A stretch of DNA of 64,000 bases from Aegilops tauschii subsp. strangulata (GCF_002575655.3 NC_053039.3:216895622-216959621); one strand, 5' to 3'; shown: positions 23,994 through 36,312, numbered from the stretch's first letter. Made by a program: numbers and translations. Notes: generated by a model not told the origin, from the sequence alone.

Positions 23994-25277
23994 TGCTACC
24001 TCTTGAGCATGCGTTGGTTTTCCCTTGAAGAGGAAAGGGTGATGCAGCAAAGTAGCATAAGTATTTCCCTCAGTTTTTGAGAACCAAGGTATCAATCCAG
24101 TAGGAGATTACACGCAAGTCACCTAGTACCTACACAAACAATCAAGAACCTTGCAACCGACGCGATAAAGGGGTTTTCAATCCCTTCATGGCCACTTGCA
24201 AAAGTGAGATCTGATAAAGATAATAAGATAAATATTTTTGGTATTTTTGTTGTATAGATTGGAAAATAAAGATTGCAAATAAAAGGTGACAGAAATAGCT
24301 AGTTGACGGGAAAATAATATGATGTAAAGTAGAGCCGGGAGCCATAGGTTTCACTAGTGGCTTCTCTCAAGATATCATATATTACGGTGGGTGAACAAAT
24401 TACTGTCGAGCAATTGATAGAAAAGCGCATAGTTATGAGAATATCTAGGCATGATCATGAACATAGGCATCACGTCCGTGTCAAGTAGACCGAAACGATT
24501 CTACATCTACTACTATTACTCCACCCATCGACCGCTATCCAACATGCATCTAGAGTATTAAGTTCATAAGAATAGAGTAACACATTAGGCAAGATGACAT
24601 GATGTAGAGGGATAAACTCAAACAATATGATATAAACCCCATCTTTTTATCCTCGATGGCAACAATACAATACGTGCCTTGCTGCCCCTATTGTCACTGG
24701 GAAAGGACACCGCAAGATTGAACCCAAAGCTAAGCACTTCTCCCATTGCAAGAAAGATCAATCTAGTAGGCCAAACTAAACCGATAATTCGAAGAGACTT
24801 GCAAAGATATCAAATCACGCATATAAGAATTCAGAGAAGAATCAAATATTGTTCATAGATAAACTTACATAAACCCACAATTCATCGGACCTCGGCAAAC
24901 ACACCGCAAAAAGTATTACATCGAATAGATCTCCAAGAACATCGAGGAGAACTTTGTATTGAGATCCAAAGAGAGAGAAGAAGCCATCTAGCTAATAACT
25001 ATGGACCCGAAGGTTTATGGTAAACTACTAACACATCATCGGAGAGGCTATGGTGTTGATGTAGAAGCCCTCCGTGATCGATTCCCCCTCCGGCGGAGCA
25101 CCGGAAAAGGCCCCAAGATGGGATCTCACGGGTACAGAAGGTTGCGGCGGTGGAAAAGTGGTTTCGTGGCTCCCCTCAATGTTTTCAGGGTATAAGAGTA
25201 TATATAGGCGAAAGAAGTTGGTCGGTGGAGCCATGAGGGTGGGGGGGCGCCTACCCCCCCTAGGCGCGCCCTCCTAC
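23994..25277 (-). mobile_element. Truncated LTR, same group as copies A/B
   Basis: Begins TGCTACCTCTTGAGCATGCG, aligned with the LTR at 3768 and collinear with it to the GC-rich block. It ends at 25277 where the TGTCGGTGTCAAAACC terminus of another LTR starts. About 280 bp of LTR are therefore missing. No internal region is present, so it is a solo or broken LTR cut by the next insertion. Confidence 0.8.
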
Positions 25278-25741
25278 TGTCGGTGTCAAAACCGGCGGAT
25301 CTCGGGTAGGGGGTCCCGAACTATGCGTCTAAGGTCAATGGTAACAGGAGACACAATGTTTACCCAGGTTCAGGGCCTCTCCCTGGATGTAATACCCTAC
25401 TTCCTGCTTGATTGATCTTGATGAATATGAGTGTTACAAGAGTTGATCTACCACGAGATCATAATGGCTAAAACCCTAGAAGTCTAGCCTGTATGACTAT
25501 GATCCTGCTTCGGACTAAGCCCTCCGGTTTATATAGACACCGGAGGGGATTTAGGGTTGTACAAGGTCGATTACAGAGAAAGGAATCTTCATATTTGGAC
25601 GCCAAGCTTGCCTTCCATGCCAAGGAGAGTCCCATCCGCACACGGGAGAGAGTCTTCGGTCTTGTATCTTCACAACCCATTAGTCCGGCCCATGTCCAAT
25701 AGGCCGGACGCCCGAGGACCCCTTAGTCCAGGACTCCCTCA
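25278..25741 (-). repeat. 3' LTR of the antisense-gene element
   Basis: TGTCGGTGTC...GACTCCCTCA on the plus strand, 464 bp. On the minus strand it has a TATATAAA-like box (inside tttatataga near 25530) within a CCGGTG context, the expected U3/R arrangement. The adjoining cccctgaacc tract at 25745-25755 is, on the minus strand, a short polypurine tract. Confidence 0.85.
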
Positions 25742-26264
25742 GAAGCCCCTGAACCTGGCTTCAATGACGAGGTGTCTGGCGCGCAGATTGTCTTCCGCAT
25801 TGCAAGGTGGGTTCCCTTTCCGAATACTCCAGGATGGTCTTCGGATGTAACGAACGTGTCCGGTCATTATCACTGGAGTATAATATTTCACGAGCCCAAT
25901 CCGCTGACAACTTTTTGTAATGTGACATCAGGTCTGCCCGGTCATTATCTCGAACCGTTTTCGTCTGCCGTTCCACGTTTTGAGACGCGGTTTTCATTGG
26001 CACGTCCCGTCGAAGCAGAGATCATGTCCTCTTATTGCAGGATTCTCATCAATATGGGCGTGGGTAATCCAATTGTGCTGTTTACATAGCCCTTGGGAAC
26101 AAGAGAGTTTTAAGGCGAGCGGGGAGGCCCTTGATATTCACTGCCTTTATAAGGAAATAGGGATTCCCTTCCTTCACCCACGCCTTCTCTCTTCCTCTGC
26201 CCTTCCATTCTCGAGCTCCAGCGCCCAAGTCCTCATCTTCTCCGCCTCGAGAAAGCACTCAACC

Positions 26265-29200
26265 ATGTCCGGATATGGAGTGCAAGGCAAATGGATGGCC
26301 TCCTCCGTCAAGGAGAAGGACATCACCAAGCTTCGGGAGGCCGGGTATCTGGCGAAAGAAATCTCCCACCGGCTTCCGGCCAAGGGGAAAATCGTCCCCA
26401 ACCCGAAGCCCACTGAGAGGGTGGTGTTCATCCTTCACTTCGTCCGCGGGTTAGGGTTTCCTCTCCACCCTTTCGTCCGCGGACTTATGTTCTATTACGG
26501 GCTGGATTTCCATGATCTAGCCCCGAACTCCTTCCTCAACATCTCGGCATTCATTGTCGTGTGTGAGGCCTTCCTCCGCATCCAACCCCACTTCGGACTC
26601 TGGCTCAAGATCTTCAACGTGAAGCCGAAGGTGGTGGATGGCCAACACGCGGAGTGCGGAGGCGCCATGGTGAGCAAGCTGCCTAATGTCACATGGCCTA
26701 AGGGTACTTTTGTGGAGACTGTCAAAGAGTGGCAGAAACAGTGGTTCTACATCACAGAGCCTCGCGACGCCACTTGGGCGGCGACTCCCGAATTCAAGTC
26801 CGGAGCTCCAATGCGGCTCACCTCCTGGATGGAGAAGGGCCCAAATTGGTCCGCGTCGGACGAACTCCTAGCGCTGCAAACGCGCATCCAAAGCATGGTG
26901 GATAAAAACATCAAGCTGGTCAACGTGATCCAGGTGATGCTAGTTCGTCGGGTCCTCCCATGCCAGAGCCGAACCTGCCCTTTATGGGAATTCGAACCGG
27001 AGAAGCATCAAACCTTGGAAAGGCTCTTTGGAACCATGCATGAAGACATCTGGAAGGTGCTCTTCACGGGCAAGGAGACGCCGCCGGAGACCACCGAGGA
27101 CCGCGGGCATGCCCTAGCCCATCCTGCCAGTCCGGTAAGTTTTCCCCATTTCAGGATGCATCCTTTACTTGCTTGTTCAGTGAAGATGCTTCAGCTTCAC
27201 CATTCATCCTTCAGGGCTGGACGAAGAAGGCGGAGTGGATTCAGTGTTCGGCTCCGCTGCCCGAAGAACCAGTCATCCCGCTCCTGGCGAAGATGCTGGT
27301 TCCGGTGCCCTACAATGCGCCGGAGAAGAAGGCCAAGGGGGCCAAAAGTGGCCCTCGCTGCAAGGGTGCTTCGGACGTGATGTCTGAAGACGACGAGACT
27401 CACTCTCCAGCGCCGAGGAGGAGGAGGAGAGCAACTCTCCCCCTGAGGGAGGAACGAAGAAGAGGGCGGCCTCCACAAATCTGGAGGCGGAGGCGCCCAA
27501 GAGGGGGAAGGCCCCCCTCGCGGATAACTCCACGTGGGACGTCGACAGCAGCCCCGAGCGACGCCCCCGAAGCAAGCCCGTGGTGGACCCGTAAGTATCA
27601 AAAACCCGTATACGTCCATGTATCCGGCCTCCCCACTTCATGGTATTAATATGTTTAAATTATGTCTTTGCAGTCAGGCCCATGACAGCTCCCTACGATC
27701 CTCATCAGGAGGTTCGCTGGATTCGAAGGCAATGGCCAACGAGTCACCGCCGGCTGCTCAATCTCCCAAGGCCAAGGGCGACACCGAGGTGCTGTCCCGA
27801 AGGACCTTCCCAGGCCGGGGAGAGGTTCAGGAGGCTGTCAGGGAGGCGCCGAAGGGCGAAACCTCAGCCGCCGGACACAAGGGGAGCAGATCCCCATGGA
27901 GACTAGCGATGGGGGCCATATTCAGTTCGGCCCCCAGCCGAATATGGTTCCGGAGACCTATATGGCTCCAGAATCCGGCAAACAACCTCCTTCGTTTCCG
28001 CCAGTGACCTCTTTCCAACCAGAGGCACCGGATAATCTGCTGGAAGTGCTACGAGGCGCTTCCATTGTGGAAGAACACCGTATCCTTATGGGTACAGTGA
28101 TTGAGAGGGTTCAGTCCGTCAAGAGCGGACTGACCGAAGCCTGCAACAGCCTGCTGACAGGTTTTGAGGTAAGCAACGCAAAAGAGAATCCTAGTATAGA
28201 CAGTAGCCCCTAAGACAGTGTTCTGTGTTTGGAAAGAAAATCCGGACAGAGGATCAAATAATTTTCGCAGGAAACTGACGAAATATGTCTTATATGAATG
28301 AGCAGGCGTCGTTGCTGGCCGCGACCTCTCATGCTGCTGAGGTCTCCGGACTAAAGAAGAGTCTGGAGCGGGCCGAAGAAGAGCTAGGCCTTGTAAAAAG
28401 GCAGCTGGAGGACAAACAAGGTATGTGGTGACTTGCTGTATATTCGGAAAGAATAAATGATGTGTATTGACTGTAGTGCCATGATATTTGTAGGAGCGGC
28501 GACCGAGGTCGGGGTCCTTAAAAAGGCCCTGGCCGAGGCCGAGGAAAAAGCTGCCAAGGAAAAGGCCGCTCGTGAGAAGCACGAGGCCAGGCTTGCTGAG
28601 GTCCAGCAAGAGCTCCAGGATGCGGTGAAGAAATGCGAGACCTTGGAGCGCGATGCTTTGGCTCAAGAGACCGAACTCGCCAAGGCTCGCCAAAGCGCGG
28701 AAGAGGCCCGGGTTGAAGCCCAGGGCGCCCTCCAGGAGATCCGGGAGGCCAAGAAAATTGCGGCGGGTAAGGCGTTTAGTATGCAAAGCAAGTATGTGTA
28801 GAAGAAGTATATCTTACTGACCCGGATTTGGAGTTCTCCAGGGGCATTTGCGGATCTGCCGCGCAGTGTTTCTGACGCTGCGGAATTCTTCCGAGCTGAA
28901 GAAGGGAGCTCAACGAAGAAGCTGTTCTGGTCGCAATACCTTGCGCCAGAACATCCGGTGCCCTTTGGCGATCAGCTAAAACAGCTGGTCGAGCTGCATA
29001 GGGTGGCCGAACTGGCCATGAAGGACTTAATAATCCGGCTGTGGCCTGCCGAAGCTATACCCAGCAGCTACTTCGGGCTCGTGAAGTGGCTGGTGAATGC
29101 TTGCCCTCGGATGGACGTCGTTAAGCGGTCGGTCTGCATCAAGGGTGCATGCATGGCCTTCACCCGCGTCAAGATGCAGTGGGCGAAGATGAACGTCGTC

Positions 29201-29326
29201 AAGCTGGCGACCGAGGGACTGCCTGAGGGCAAGGAGCACCACACGCCCGAGCGGTATTTTGAAGACGTCCTGGAGGGGTCTCGTATTGTGGCGACACAAT
29301 GTGCGCAAGACATTATCTTCGAATGA
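26265..29326 (+). pseudogene. Six-exon antisense gene of a gypsy element (putative gypsy-type transposon family)
   Basis: Start chosen at ATG 26265 (MSGYGVQGKWMASSV). Exons by splice consensus: 26265-27134, 27215-27590, 27674-28168, 28306-28420, 28494-28766, 28842-29326, with GT-AG boundaries and compatible phases for exons 3-6. Exon 1 carries FVRGLGFPLHPFVRGLMFYY and NISAFIVVCEAFLRI, the conserved core of the plant putative-gypsy-transposon family. Exon 2 has an acidic, lysine-rich linker; exons 4-5 are a long heptad-like coiled coil rich in E, A and K. The last exon ends DIIFE and TGA. Frameshifts within exon 2 (near 27400) and in exon 3 (near 27890) break the frame, so this copy is dead. 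Role unknown; it sits antisense to pol and next to the 3' LTR. Confidence 0.75.
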
Positions 29327-30543
29327 ATACATTCATGTTGTCTCTGCCTTGTATGATGGAACAAAGTTGTTATGTAATATATTTGTTATTTTGAAAAAAT
29401 TTACCTCCTGTGCGGCCGTGTTTTGTAAAATCTGAGAGTTGGCCAGTCGTCGGCTTCTGCCCCCACGTAGGTAGTACGGGGGTGTTCGGGATGTAATCTA
29501 AACACTCTTGATCCAATTGTTTGGTCCTTGAAGGAGGTTTTTAGCGCAACGAACCAGACAACTGGACTATGCGGCTTTAGCACCCTCACTTAGCCATAGG
29601 AGTTTGACAATAAAAATATAGGCGCAGCCCCTAGTATCCAAACAAGGGTGCTGTAAACACCTGGTCGGGTAAGTACCGATCCCTCGCGTAATGCGGAAAA
29701 ATCTCTAAAGATTTGAAACCTCCGAAGAGCTGACCGGCTCTTGCCGCATCATGACAGTCGGTTTTCGGCTTTCTCTACTGAGGTGCTCATCCGGGTAAAC
29801 CAGGGCACAATCGCAGTAGTTCTCCCTTTACTACCTTAGCTGATGTAGCGGAACGTAAGGTAGCAAGCACAGGAGCCGGGCAACCCAACTATTGACCAAA
29901 GACATGATTCGGAGCCAATGCATATAGTGCTAAATTCGGGGTGCCGAACTATACTGTAGAAAGTGTTCGGACTTTGTTGCCGTATTGCGGGGCGCTATGA
30001 AGCCCCTAGCAAATTGAAACGTACCAAAGTGTACGGGTGCTATTTGATAAGGCTATCAAAAAGAAAAAAAGGAAGAAAGAAGAAAGAGAGTAAGCTAGAG
30101 CCACAGAATTTGGGCCGCGAAGTGTTTTCATTATATTTTGATTAGTACGTCAAAGTGCATTTATACAAGTAGTACAATAAGCAACAGGCTATTTAATATG
30201 CCACAACCAAGGGAGAGCTGCGTGTGGGTCATGAAGACAGGTAGAGTGATCGTTAAAGAGACCACCTAGAAATTCCTATACGTCCATGCTTACTGCCGTC
30301 TTGGTGTATTTATCCTTTGAAAGGACCGGTGATCAGGCCGTCAGAGGAGGCCTGCGGAAAAGAAACCTGAAAAGGGAAAAAAGGAAAAGTGAAAGTATGT
30401 GTGTGTCCGGGGTCGGTCGAGCCGTACTGTGGATCACAATCTAGTTATGCCTCCGTTGATGCCCATGGTATTTTGAGTGCGTAGTTATGTACGCACGGTA
30501 CGAATGCCGCCGCTTGGTCGGGACTAGGACGGAGGCCGAATTG
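29327..30543. other. Non-coding spacer of the antisense-gene element
   Basis: Between the antisense gene and the protease remnant. It includes a likely 3' end of the antisense transcript (AT-rich near 29330-29400) and an A-rich stretch at 30056-30090. No domain-bearing frame was found; pol would normally occupy part of this interval. Confidence 0.6.
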
Positions 30544-31188
30544 CTAGTCGAGCTCTTGACGAGCTGAGCTGTCCTGCTGTAGAATAGTCCGGACTCTCTT
30601 GACAGCGTCCAGGAGCTCGGCCGCCGAATTAAGGTTCTGCTTGAAAAGGCCGCTCTGTACTTCTGCTGCTAAGGCTGCGGTGTGCTCCTCGGTACGGAGG
30701 GAGCGTTCCGTGTTTCCATTAACTGTTATGACACCGCGTGGTCCGGGCATCTTGATCTTGAGATAAGCATAGTGTGGTACCGCGTTGAATCGAGCAAATG
30801 CGGTTCGTCCAAGCAGTGCGTGATAGCCGCTGCGAAAGGGACGATATCGAAGGTTAACTCTTCGCTGCGGAAGTTGTCCGGAGATCTGAAGACAACCTCT
30901 AGTGTGATTGAGCCCGTAATATGACTCCTTTAAAGGTAATCTTTGTGGGCTTAATCCACGATGGGTTAATGCCCATTTTACGCACTGTATCATGATAGAG
31001 CAGGTTGAGGCTGCTACCACCGTCCATGAGGACTTACGTCAGGTGGAATCCATCGATTATTGGGTCAAGGACCAGTGCGGCCGAACCGCCGTGACGGATG
31101 CTGGTTGGATGATCCCGACGATCGAAGGTGATCGGGCATGACGACCATGGATTAAATTTTGGGGCAATTGGCTCTATCGCATAGACGT
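30544..31188 (-). pseudogene. Gag-pol protease-region remnant
   Basis: On the minus strand VLMDGGSSLNLLYHDTVRK is the retropepsin active-site segment in its DGGS form. PFRSGYHALLGRTAFARF and AVPHYAYLKIKMPGPRGV follow, the conserved region just ahead of RT in this gypsy group. A TAA (31034-31036) precedes the active site and a frameshift lies between the active site and the PFRSGYH block. The frame ends DSSARQELD with no RT after it. It is therefore non-functional. Confidence 0.8.
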
Positions 31189-31217
31189 CACTACAAAAAA
31201 AATACACTTCCGTGATG
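31189..31217 (+). repeat. CACTA terminal inverted repeat, left end (copy 2)
   Basis: CACTACAAAAAAAATACACT. The three bases before it are cgt, a candidate 3-bp target duplication whose partner was not found. Confidence 0.8.
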
Positions 31218-31634
31218 ATACGTGTTTGTCACCGTAGGTCACGTTTTTTGTCATGCATGTACATCCATGACAAATTTATGACAGAATCAAGATAGTCATA
31301 CCTCTGCTATCGTAGAAGTGTTCCATGACATTACCAAAATTGTCATCACGGAAGTGTCCACTTCCATGACGATAAATCGCGCGTCACAGAAGTGCTTTCG
31401 TCAAGGGTGACCGACACGTGGCATCCACCGTAACGGAACGCTGTTAAGCTATCGGGTCGGGTTTTGGATCCGATAACCCGTTAACAGCCGCGACCAATGG
31501 GGATTTTCCACGTGTAAAATCATCATTGGCTGGAGCAAACATGTGTCGGCTCATCGTTGGGACAGATGTCATCCACTCATTGGACAGAAGGCACCTATGA
31601 TACATCGACACGTGGCACGGCCCATCAAGTTTAA

Positions 31635-31944
31635 ATGGGCCGGCCCAACTAAAGGCCCACAAGATTTTGCGGACCATAATGGGCCGGCCCAGCTAAAGGC
31701 CCACGAGATTTTGCGGACCATAATGGGCTGGCCCAGCTAAAGGCCCACAAGATTTCGCGGGCCATAATGGGCCGGCCCAGGTAAAGGCCAACAAGATTTT
31801 TGTGTGCCATAATGGACCGTCCCAGGTAAAGGCCCACAAAATTCTTGCAGATCATAATGGGCCGGCCCAGCTAAAGGCCCATGAGATTTCGCCGACACTA
31901 ATGGGCCGGCCTAGCTGTAGGCCCACAAGATTTTGTGGACCCTA
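31635..31944 (+). repeat. 44-45 bp subterminal tandem repeat
   Basis: Seven units start at 31635, 31679, 31723, 31767, 31812, 31857 and 31901, each atgggccggcccagctaaag followed by a cccacaagatttt-type half. Degenerate GGCC/GGCCC motifs continue to about 32640. Such arrays are the usual transposase-binding subterminal repeats of CACTA elements. Confidence 0.85.
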
Positions 31945-33039
31945 GTAGGCCGGCCCATTAACTAGCTGCCATGTTTTGGGCCAAATGTTGGCCCATATTT
32001 GATCTGGTCCATTAATGGCCTGCCACGTTCCGGGCCTAATAATGGCCCATATGAGATCCGGCCCGTTAAAAGCCTCCCACGTTCTAGGCCAAATCACGGC
32101 CCAGATCAGGTCCGGCCCTTTAAGAGGCTTTGGCCTCAATTATGGCCCATATCAGATTGGGCCCGTTAACTGGACGCTATGCTTTTGGGCCCACTTGCTA
32201 AAGGCCCATTTAGTAATTTGGCCTAATATTAGTTTTGGCCTGTTAAGGGCCCGTTTAACATTTCGGCCTGTTAAAAGCCCGTCATATAGTTGGGCCTAAC
32301 TACGGCCCGGTTTGCATCCGGCCTGCTCGCAGCCGATATCTGATTGGGCCAAACAAGGACCGAGACAATTTTGGCATGTTAAAAGCCCGTGATTTGGTTC
32401 GCACAATCATGGGCGGGGGTCCATTTTGGGCTGCTGCCGGCTCGTGAGCTGTTCGACACATTTCAGGCCCAACCTACTTCTCAGCCTCCTAAAAGCCCAT
32501 TGAGTTTTCTTGCGAAAAGAAGGCCGGGGGTTACTCGGCCTATTAAAGGCCCGAATCTACTAGTGGGCCAGTTTGACGAGGCCCATGATGCGGATCATAC
32601 ATCGTGATTGCATGACGGCCCGATTATGTACCGTAATTTTACGGTTTGGCCGGTTTACTGCGAAGACAGGATATATATACAGTAAAATAACTGCAGCATC
32701 GTGAATAAGAAAAAACCTAGACTATACAATAAAGAAATTACGGCATATTACATCCACTAAGCATCAAAGTTCGCCACTATGATAATAAAGCACAAGCAGA
32801 CAGCAGATTACATACACTGGGCATCAAAGATCGCCACCAGTGCAAATAAACACGCCGACAAAATAATATACAAAACCGACAGCACTTCAATAGAGTTCAA
32901 GAAAGGTTAGCCCTGCTGGCGAGCTGTAGTGCAACCACCTGAGCAAGATGATGAGACTGCGCTTGTTCAACACTTATATCTTCCTCACTCTGAAAGATAA
33001 ACAAGCAGACAGATGACAGGTTTTGCACATAAAAGTATC

Positions 33040-33375
33040 AGTGCTGACAATTCATCACATTTCTTACTGACGAATAAAGTGACACAGTTTAAAATTGCAT
33101 TAACACAATATGGTATTGTTCAGGTCAAGACATGGCAGGAAATGACATTGTGAAGGAGTTGGCAGCTTCACGACACCACTGGATTACAGATCAAGAACTC
33201 ATAAGTATCAATGGTTAGTGTGCTGTCAATTTATCCCATTTCAGATTGGCAAATAAAGAGATGGTTTAAATAATAGTAGAATGATATGACATTGTTCATA
33301 GTTAAGACATTGCAGAATATGACATTGTGTTGTAGTGGGTAGGTTCACCACACCACTGGATTACGGATGAAGAAC
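33040..33375. repeat. Tandem duplication of about 178 bp in a CACTA intron
   Basis: 33040-33199 and 33220-33375 share blocks such as gacattgttca, aagacatggcaggaaatgac-like sequence and accaccactggattacag in the same order. It lies in the long last intron of the transposon gene. Confidence 0.6.
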
Positions 33376-33665
33376 AGAAGCATACATGCAGTGCAAAAGA
33401 AGATCACTTGCTCTGTATAGTTTAATTTACATGGTATGAAGAAGGAACTTGGTTGTACAACTGAAAACTTAAATTGAGAAGGACAAACTTTTGTTTATGA
33501 ACTACATAATAAACTTTAAACATGCAATTTGATGCAAACACCAAAAATAAACAGCTGTTGCAGTCATGCCTAACCAAATATAGACAACAAAGTTTGAAGG
33601 CTTGAGAAGGACAAAATTACATTACTGGTGAAGACAGGCTCTATAAAGCCCTTGTCCATGCTGAT

Positions 33666-33679
33666 GGGGGGGGGGGGGG
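33666..33679 (+). repeat. G14 homopolymer
   Basis: Fourteen consecutive G inside the CACTA interior; prone to length error in sequencing. Confidence 0.9.
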
Positions 33680-33739
33680 CAATTCAAGAAGTTTACCACA
33701 AAATCTTCTTCATAAGCATTGCCTTTATTCTACATTTTG

Positions 33740-34240
33740 TTAAGAGTAAATATAGATGTGATAATATACGAAAAAATGGAGAATATTTAAGATAAGATGA
33801 AGAGTGATGCTACATAACCAAGTAGCTATAAATGTATGTGCAGCGATACAGGCAAAAGGCACAGCCAAGAGCAATGCACATCTAAACTTCTTCAGTACCA
33901 ACCTTATGGTAAGAGTAAATATAGATCTGATGTGTAGAAAATGGAGGGCAAAGGAAAATAAGCTGCAGAGTGATGGTACATGCACAACTACCTGTCAATA
34001 TAAGTACACTGATAAAGGACATCATGTACTTACAAGAACAATGCAGAGCAAAAAAAATCATCGGCATTGGATATATTCTACACTAATGTAACCATTCATA
34101 CAGATCAGATAATTTGGAGCGAAAAATTGATAAGCAAGCTATCATGCATACTGCTGTCACATAATGAACAAGGTATGTATGCAAGTACAGTGATACAGGA
34201 CAACAGGTACTAACAAGAGCAAAGCAGCGGGCAGCATATT
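33740..34240. repeat. Three degenerate copies of a 165-180 bp unit
   Basis: The block gatacaggacaacaggtac and surrounding bases recurs in decayed form at about 33846, 34011 and 34192. The third copy includes the real donor of exon 34292-34215, so the upstream copies look like duplicated exon ends left in the intron. Confidence 0.5.
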
Positions 34241-36202
34241 TGCGATATCCTGTCATTCTTTTCAAACCGGAATTCTTCTTTGAGCAGATTTCCTGCAAAA
34301 AAGATCCGTAAGGCACATGCGGAAAAGTAGAAGTTCAAATTTTCATTTGATTTCATAGACAGTACCTCATCCTGGGAACGAGACCAGTGCATAACAAGGT
34401 TTTTCCATTCAATGTCTTCTAAATTTAGCACAGGAGACTTCACCGGAAATTCATTTATAGACTTGCCATCAAAGTGTGATTTCTTCACGTAACACCGATA
34501 CTGCTACAATGCTTCCTTGAAAAGCACAAGCAAGCTTTGCTCGTCATGACTATCCAGATTGAACCTCGCCTAGTGACAACAATGTAATGTAAATCATTGA
34601 TGTGTTCGATCAGCAGAAAACAGGAAAATAATAACCATGAATAATAGCACTTACACGTAAGTTGGACAGGAAGATGTGAAAATGGTGTTTGTCTTCACTA
34701 TAATCTTCCCATGATGGGAATATATGCACGTAGTCCCTAACAACATTGAAAGCATTGTCTTTTAAACTGGGAATAAATGGAATGGGGTTCCAATCTGCAG
34801 GAATTGGCCGTCTCTGTAGTTGGGATAGGTCTTCGGCCGGTGGACTTGCTGTACTTTTTGCTGGAGTGGGATTTTTCTGTGGTACAGCTGGTGCTATGGC
34901 AAATGAAATCGGTATACCTTTTGCTGGAGTGCAGGTCCTGTGTGGTGGGGCTAGTGGTGTGGCCAGTGAAGTATGGGTACAGTCTGCTGGAGTCGGTCCT
35001 ACGTTTAGTGTCACTGGTTGTACAACCAATATAAGTGGGGCGCTGTCTGATTTCTCCGGCACCACCACATTTTTCAAGGACTTTGCTGGTGCTCCTTCAG
35101 GTTCGGCAATCACCCTCTTCCTTTTTGATGTCTGATGCACAAGAACAACATTTGAGTGGAAAAACATGGTATGATGACAGATGGAATATGTATTGATAAT
35201 GGATGGGCATGGCATCTCGAGTTATATGATGAGTAAACTAAGCAGATGGCGGTGCAACAAAGTAGAAGAAATGCAAGACAACATATGCAAGATACGCGCA
35301 ATCAATAAAACCTTGCCAAATTAGAACAGGCACCTTGATGGGTGAATAGGACAGGCCATCTGCCTTTGACTCCTCGAGGTTAGAATAGTCATTAGGATGA
35401 TATTCTGAACAAGAATCAACAGGTGTGGAGCGTATGAGTTTCATTGCTTCCAGAATGGCACTCAATGCCTTGGTGCTAATTTTGTGAGTCATTGCAGTGT
35501 TCCACAATATTCTTCTGATATGCGGATTCTGATATTCACCGTAATTGCGTATAATATCTGAGAACCATGAAAACATAAATAGTTGTGAGATTATCTTTGT
35601 AATGCAGATGATATTCTAATATAGGGGCGCCCCTGTAAACACTTGTGTGCTATCACTGGATTCTGATGAGAGAGCTCATGTGTGCTGTAATATGGTGCGT
35701 GCATTTATATAATCTGGCACAAGTACACAAAAAAATAGGCTCCAGAAATAAGGATAGCTGGCAGATGATAGGTTCATAATATACTATATAGAGAGTTTAT
35801 TGCCAAACCAGTATAACAAGAGCACACAACAACTAGGCAGATCATAGTGTACATAACAGGGGTACACCATAACCACGATATATAAATCGGGAAAGTCGAA
35901 CTGGCTTGAAAATACGGTGTTGTATTGCCGCTAGTAATTGAAAGCCTATCGATCACGTACAGGCCAGCTCTATCAGCTGTTGACTGCAGATGTCCCTGCG
36001 CCCCTTCCTGACAAGGAACATACTATACGTACTAAATACAGAATAAACAAAGAGGAACATGTTAAAGAACAGAAGAGGAAGCATATTCTTGAGGTTCCGC
36101 TTCATTGCATACAATGTTGGTTGCCCACTCATGACGAATCACATCGCCCAAAGAAATGCAATTCCGTTGTCTCTCTATACGTGGCAATTTTGAACAAGAG
36201 TC

Positions 36203-36312
36203 ATTAGGATCATATTCTGAACAAGAATCAACAGGTGGGGAGCGTATGAGTTTCATTGCATCCAGAATGGCACTCAATGCCTTGGTGCCAATTTTGTAAG
36301 TCATTGCAGTGT
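36203..36312 (-). repeat. Second copy of a CACTA exon segment
   Basis: About 110 bp here nearly repeats 35391-35501 (both encode a KALSAIL-AMKLIRS-PVDSCSEY segment on the minus strand). The copies are 812 bp apart in direct orientation, so part of the exon was duplicated within the element. Confidence 0.8.

Larger units (their letters stand above)
25278..31188 (-). mobile_element. Gypsy-type element with antisense gene, partial
   Basis: The left part is a 464-bp LTR that on the minus strand starts TGAGGGAGTCCTGGACTAAG. To its right lie a broken multi-exon gene on the plus strand (antisense to the element), a spacer, and a minus-strand gag-pol protease remnant. RT, RNase H and integrase are missing and no 5' LTR is present because the CACTA at 31189 begins within it. 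The layout (pol on one strand, unrelated spliced gene on the other next to the 3' LTR) fits plant gypsy elements carrying a putative gypsy-type transposon gene. Confidence 0.8.
32897..35576 (-). pseudogene. CACTA-encoded TNPA-like gene, main exons (copy 2)
   Basis: Candidate exons from 5' to 3' on the minus strand: 35576-35312 (KALSAILEAMKLIRS, PVDSCSEYHPNDYSNLEES), 35131-34655 (basic TSKRKR start, proline/threonine-rich centre, DWNPIPFIPSLKDNAF), 34569-34366 (ARFNLDSHDEQ, WKNLVMHWSRSQDE), 34292-34215 (EICSKK, TGYRKYAARCFAL) and 32989-32897 (ends ASRANLS). The ICxKN/TGxxxYAAxC pattern and low-complexity centre are typical of the second CACTA protein. An in-frame TAG at 34506-34504 lies between ALF-KEAL and QYRCY, and the first two exons do not join in frame as I read them, so it is dead. 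No catalytic transposase is visible in this element. Confidence 0.65.

Noticed and set aside
25980..26264. Upstream extension of the antisense-gene frame by 95 codons
   Set aside because: The family-type start MSGYG is at 26265 behind a leader-like sequence; the upstream part lies in the region next to the LTR and has no motif.
27197..27641. Minus-strand frames of 122 and 140 codons opposite exon 2
   Set aside because: Shadows of the acidic/basic low-complexity exon on the plus strand.
34746..35135. Plus-strand 129-codon frame with repeated AGVG-type motifs
   Set aside because: Antisense of the proline/threonine-rich CACTA exon, which has splice sites and family motifs on the minus strand.
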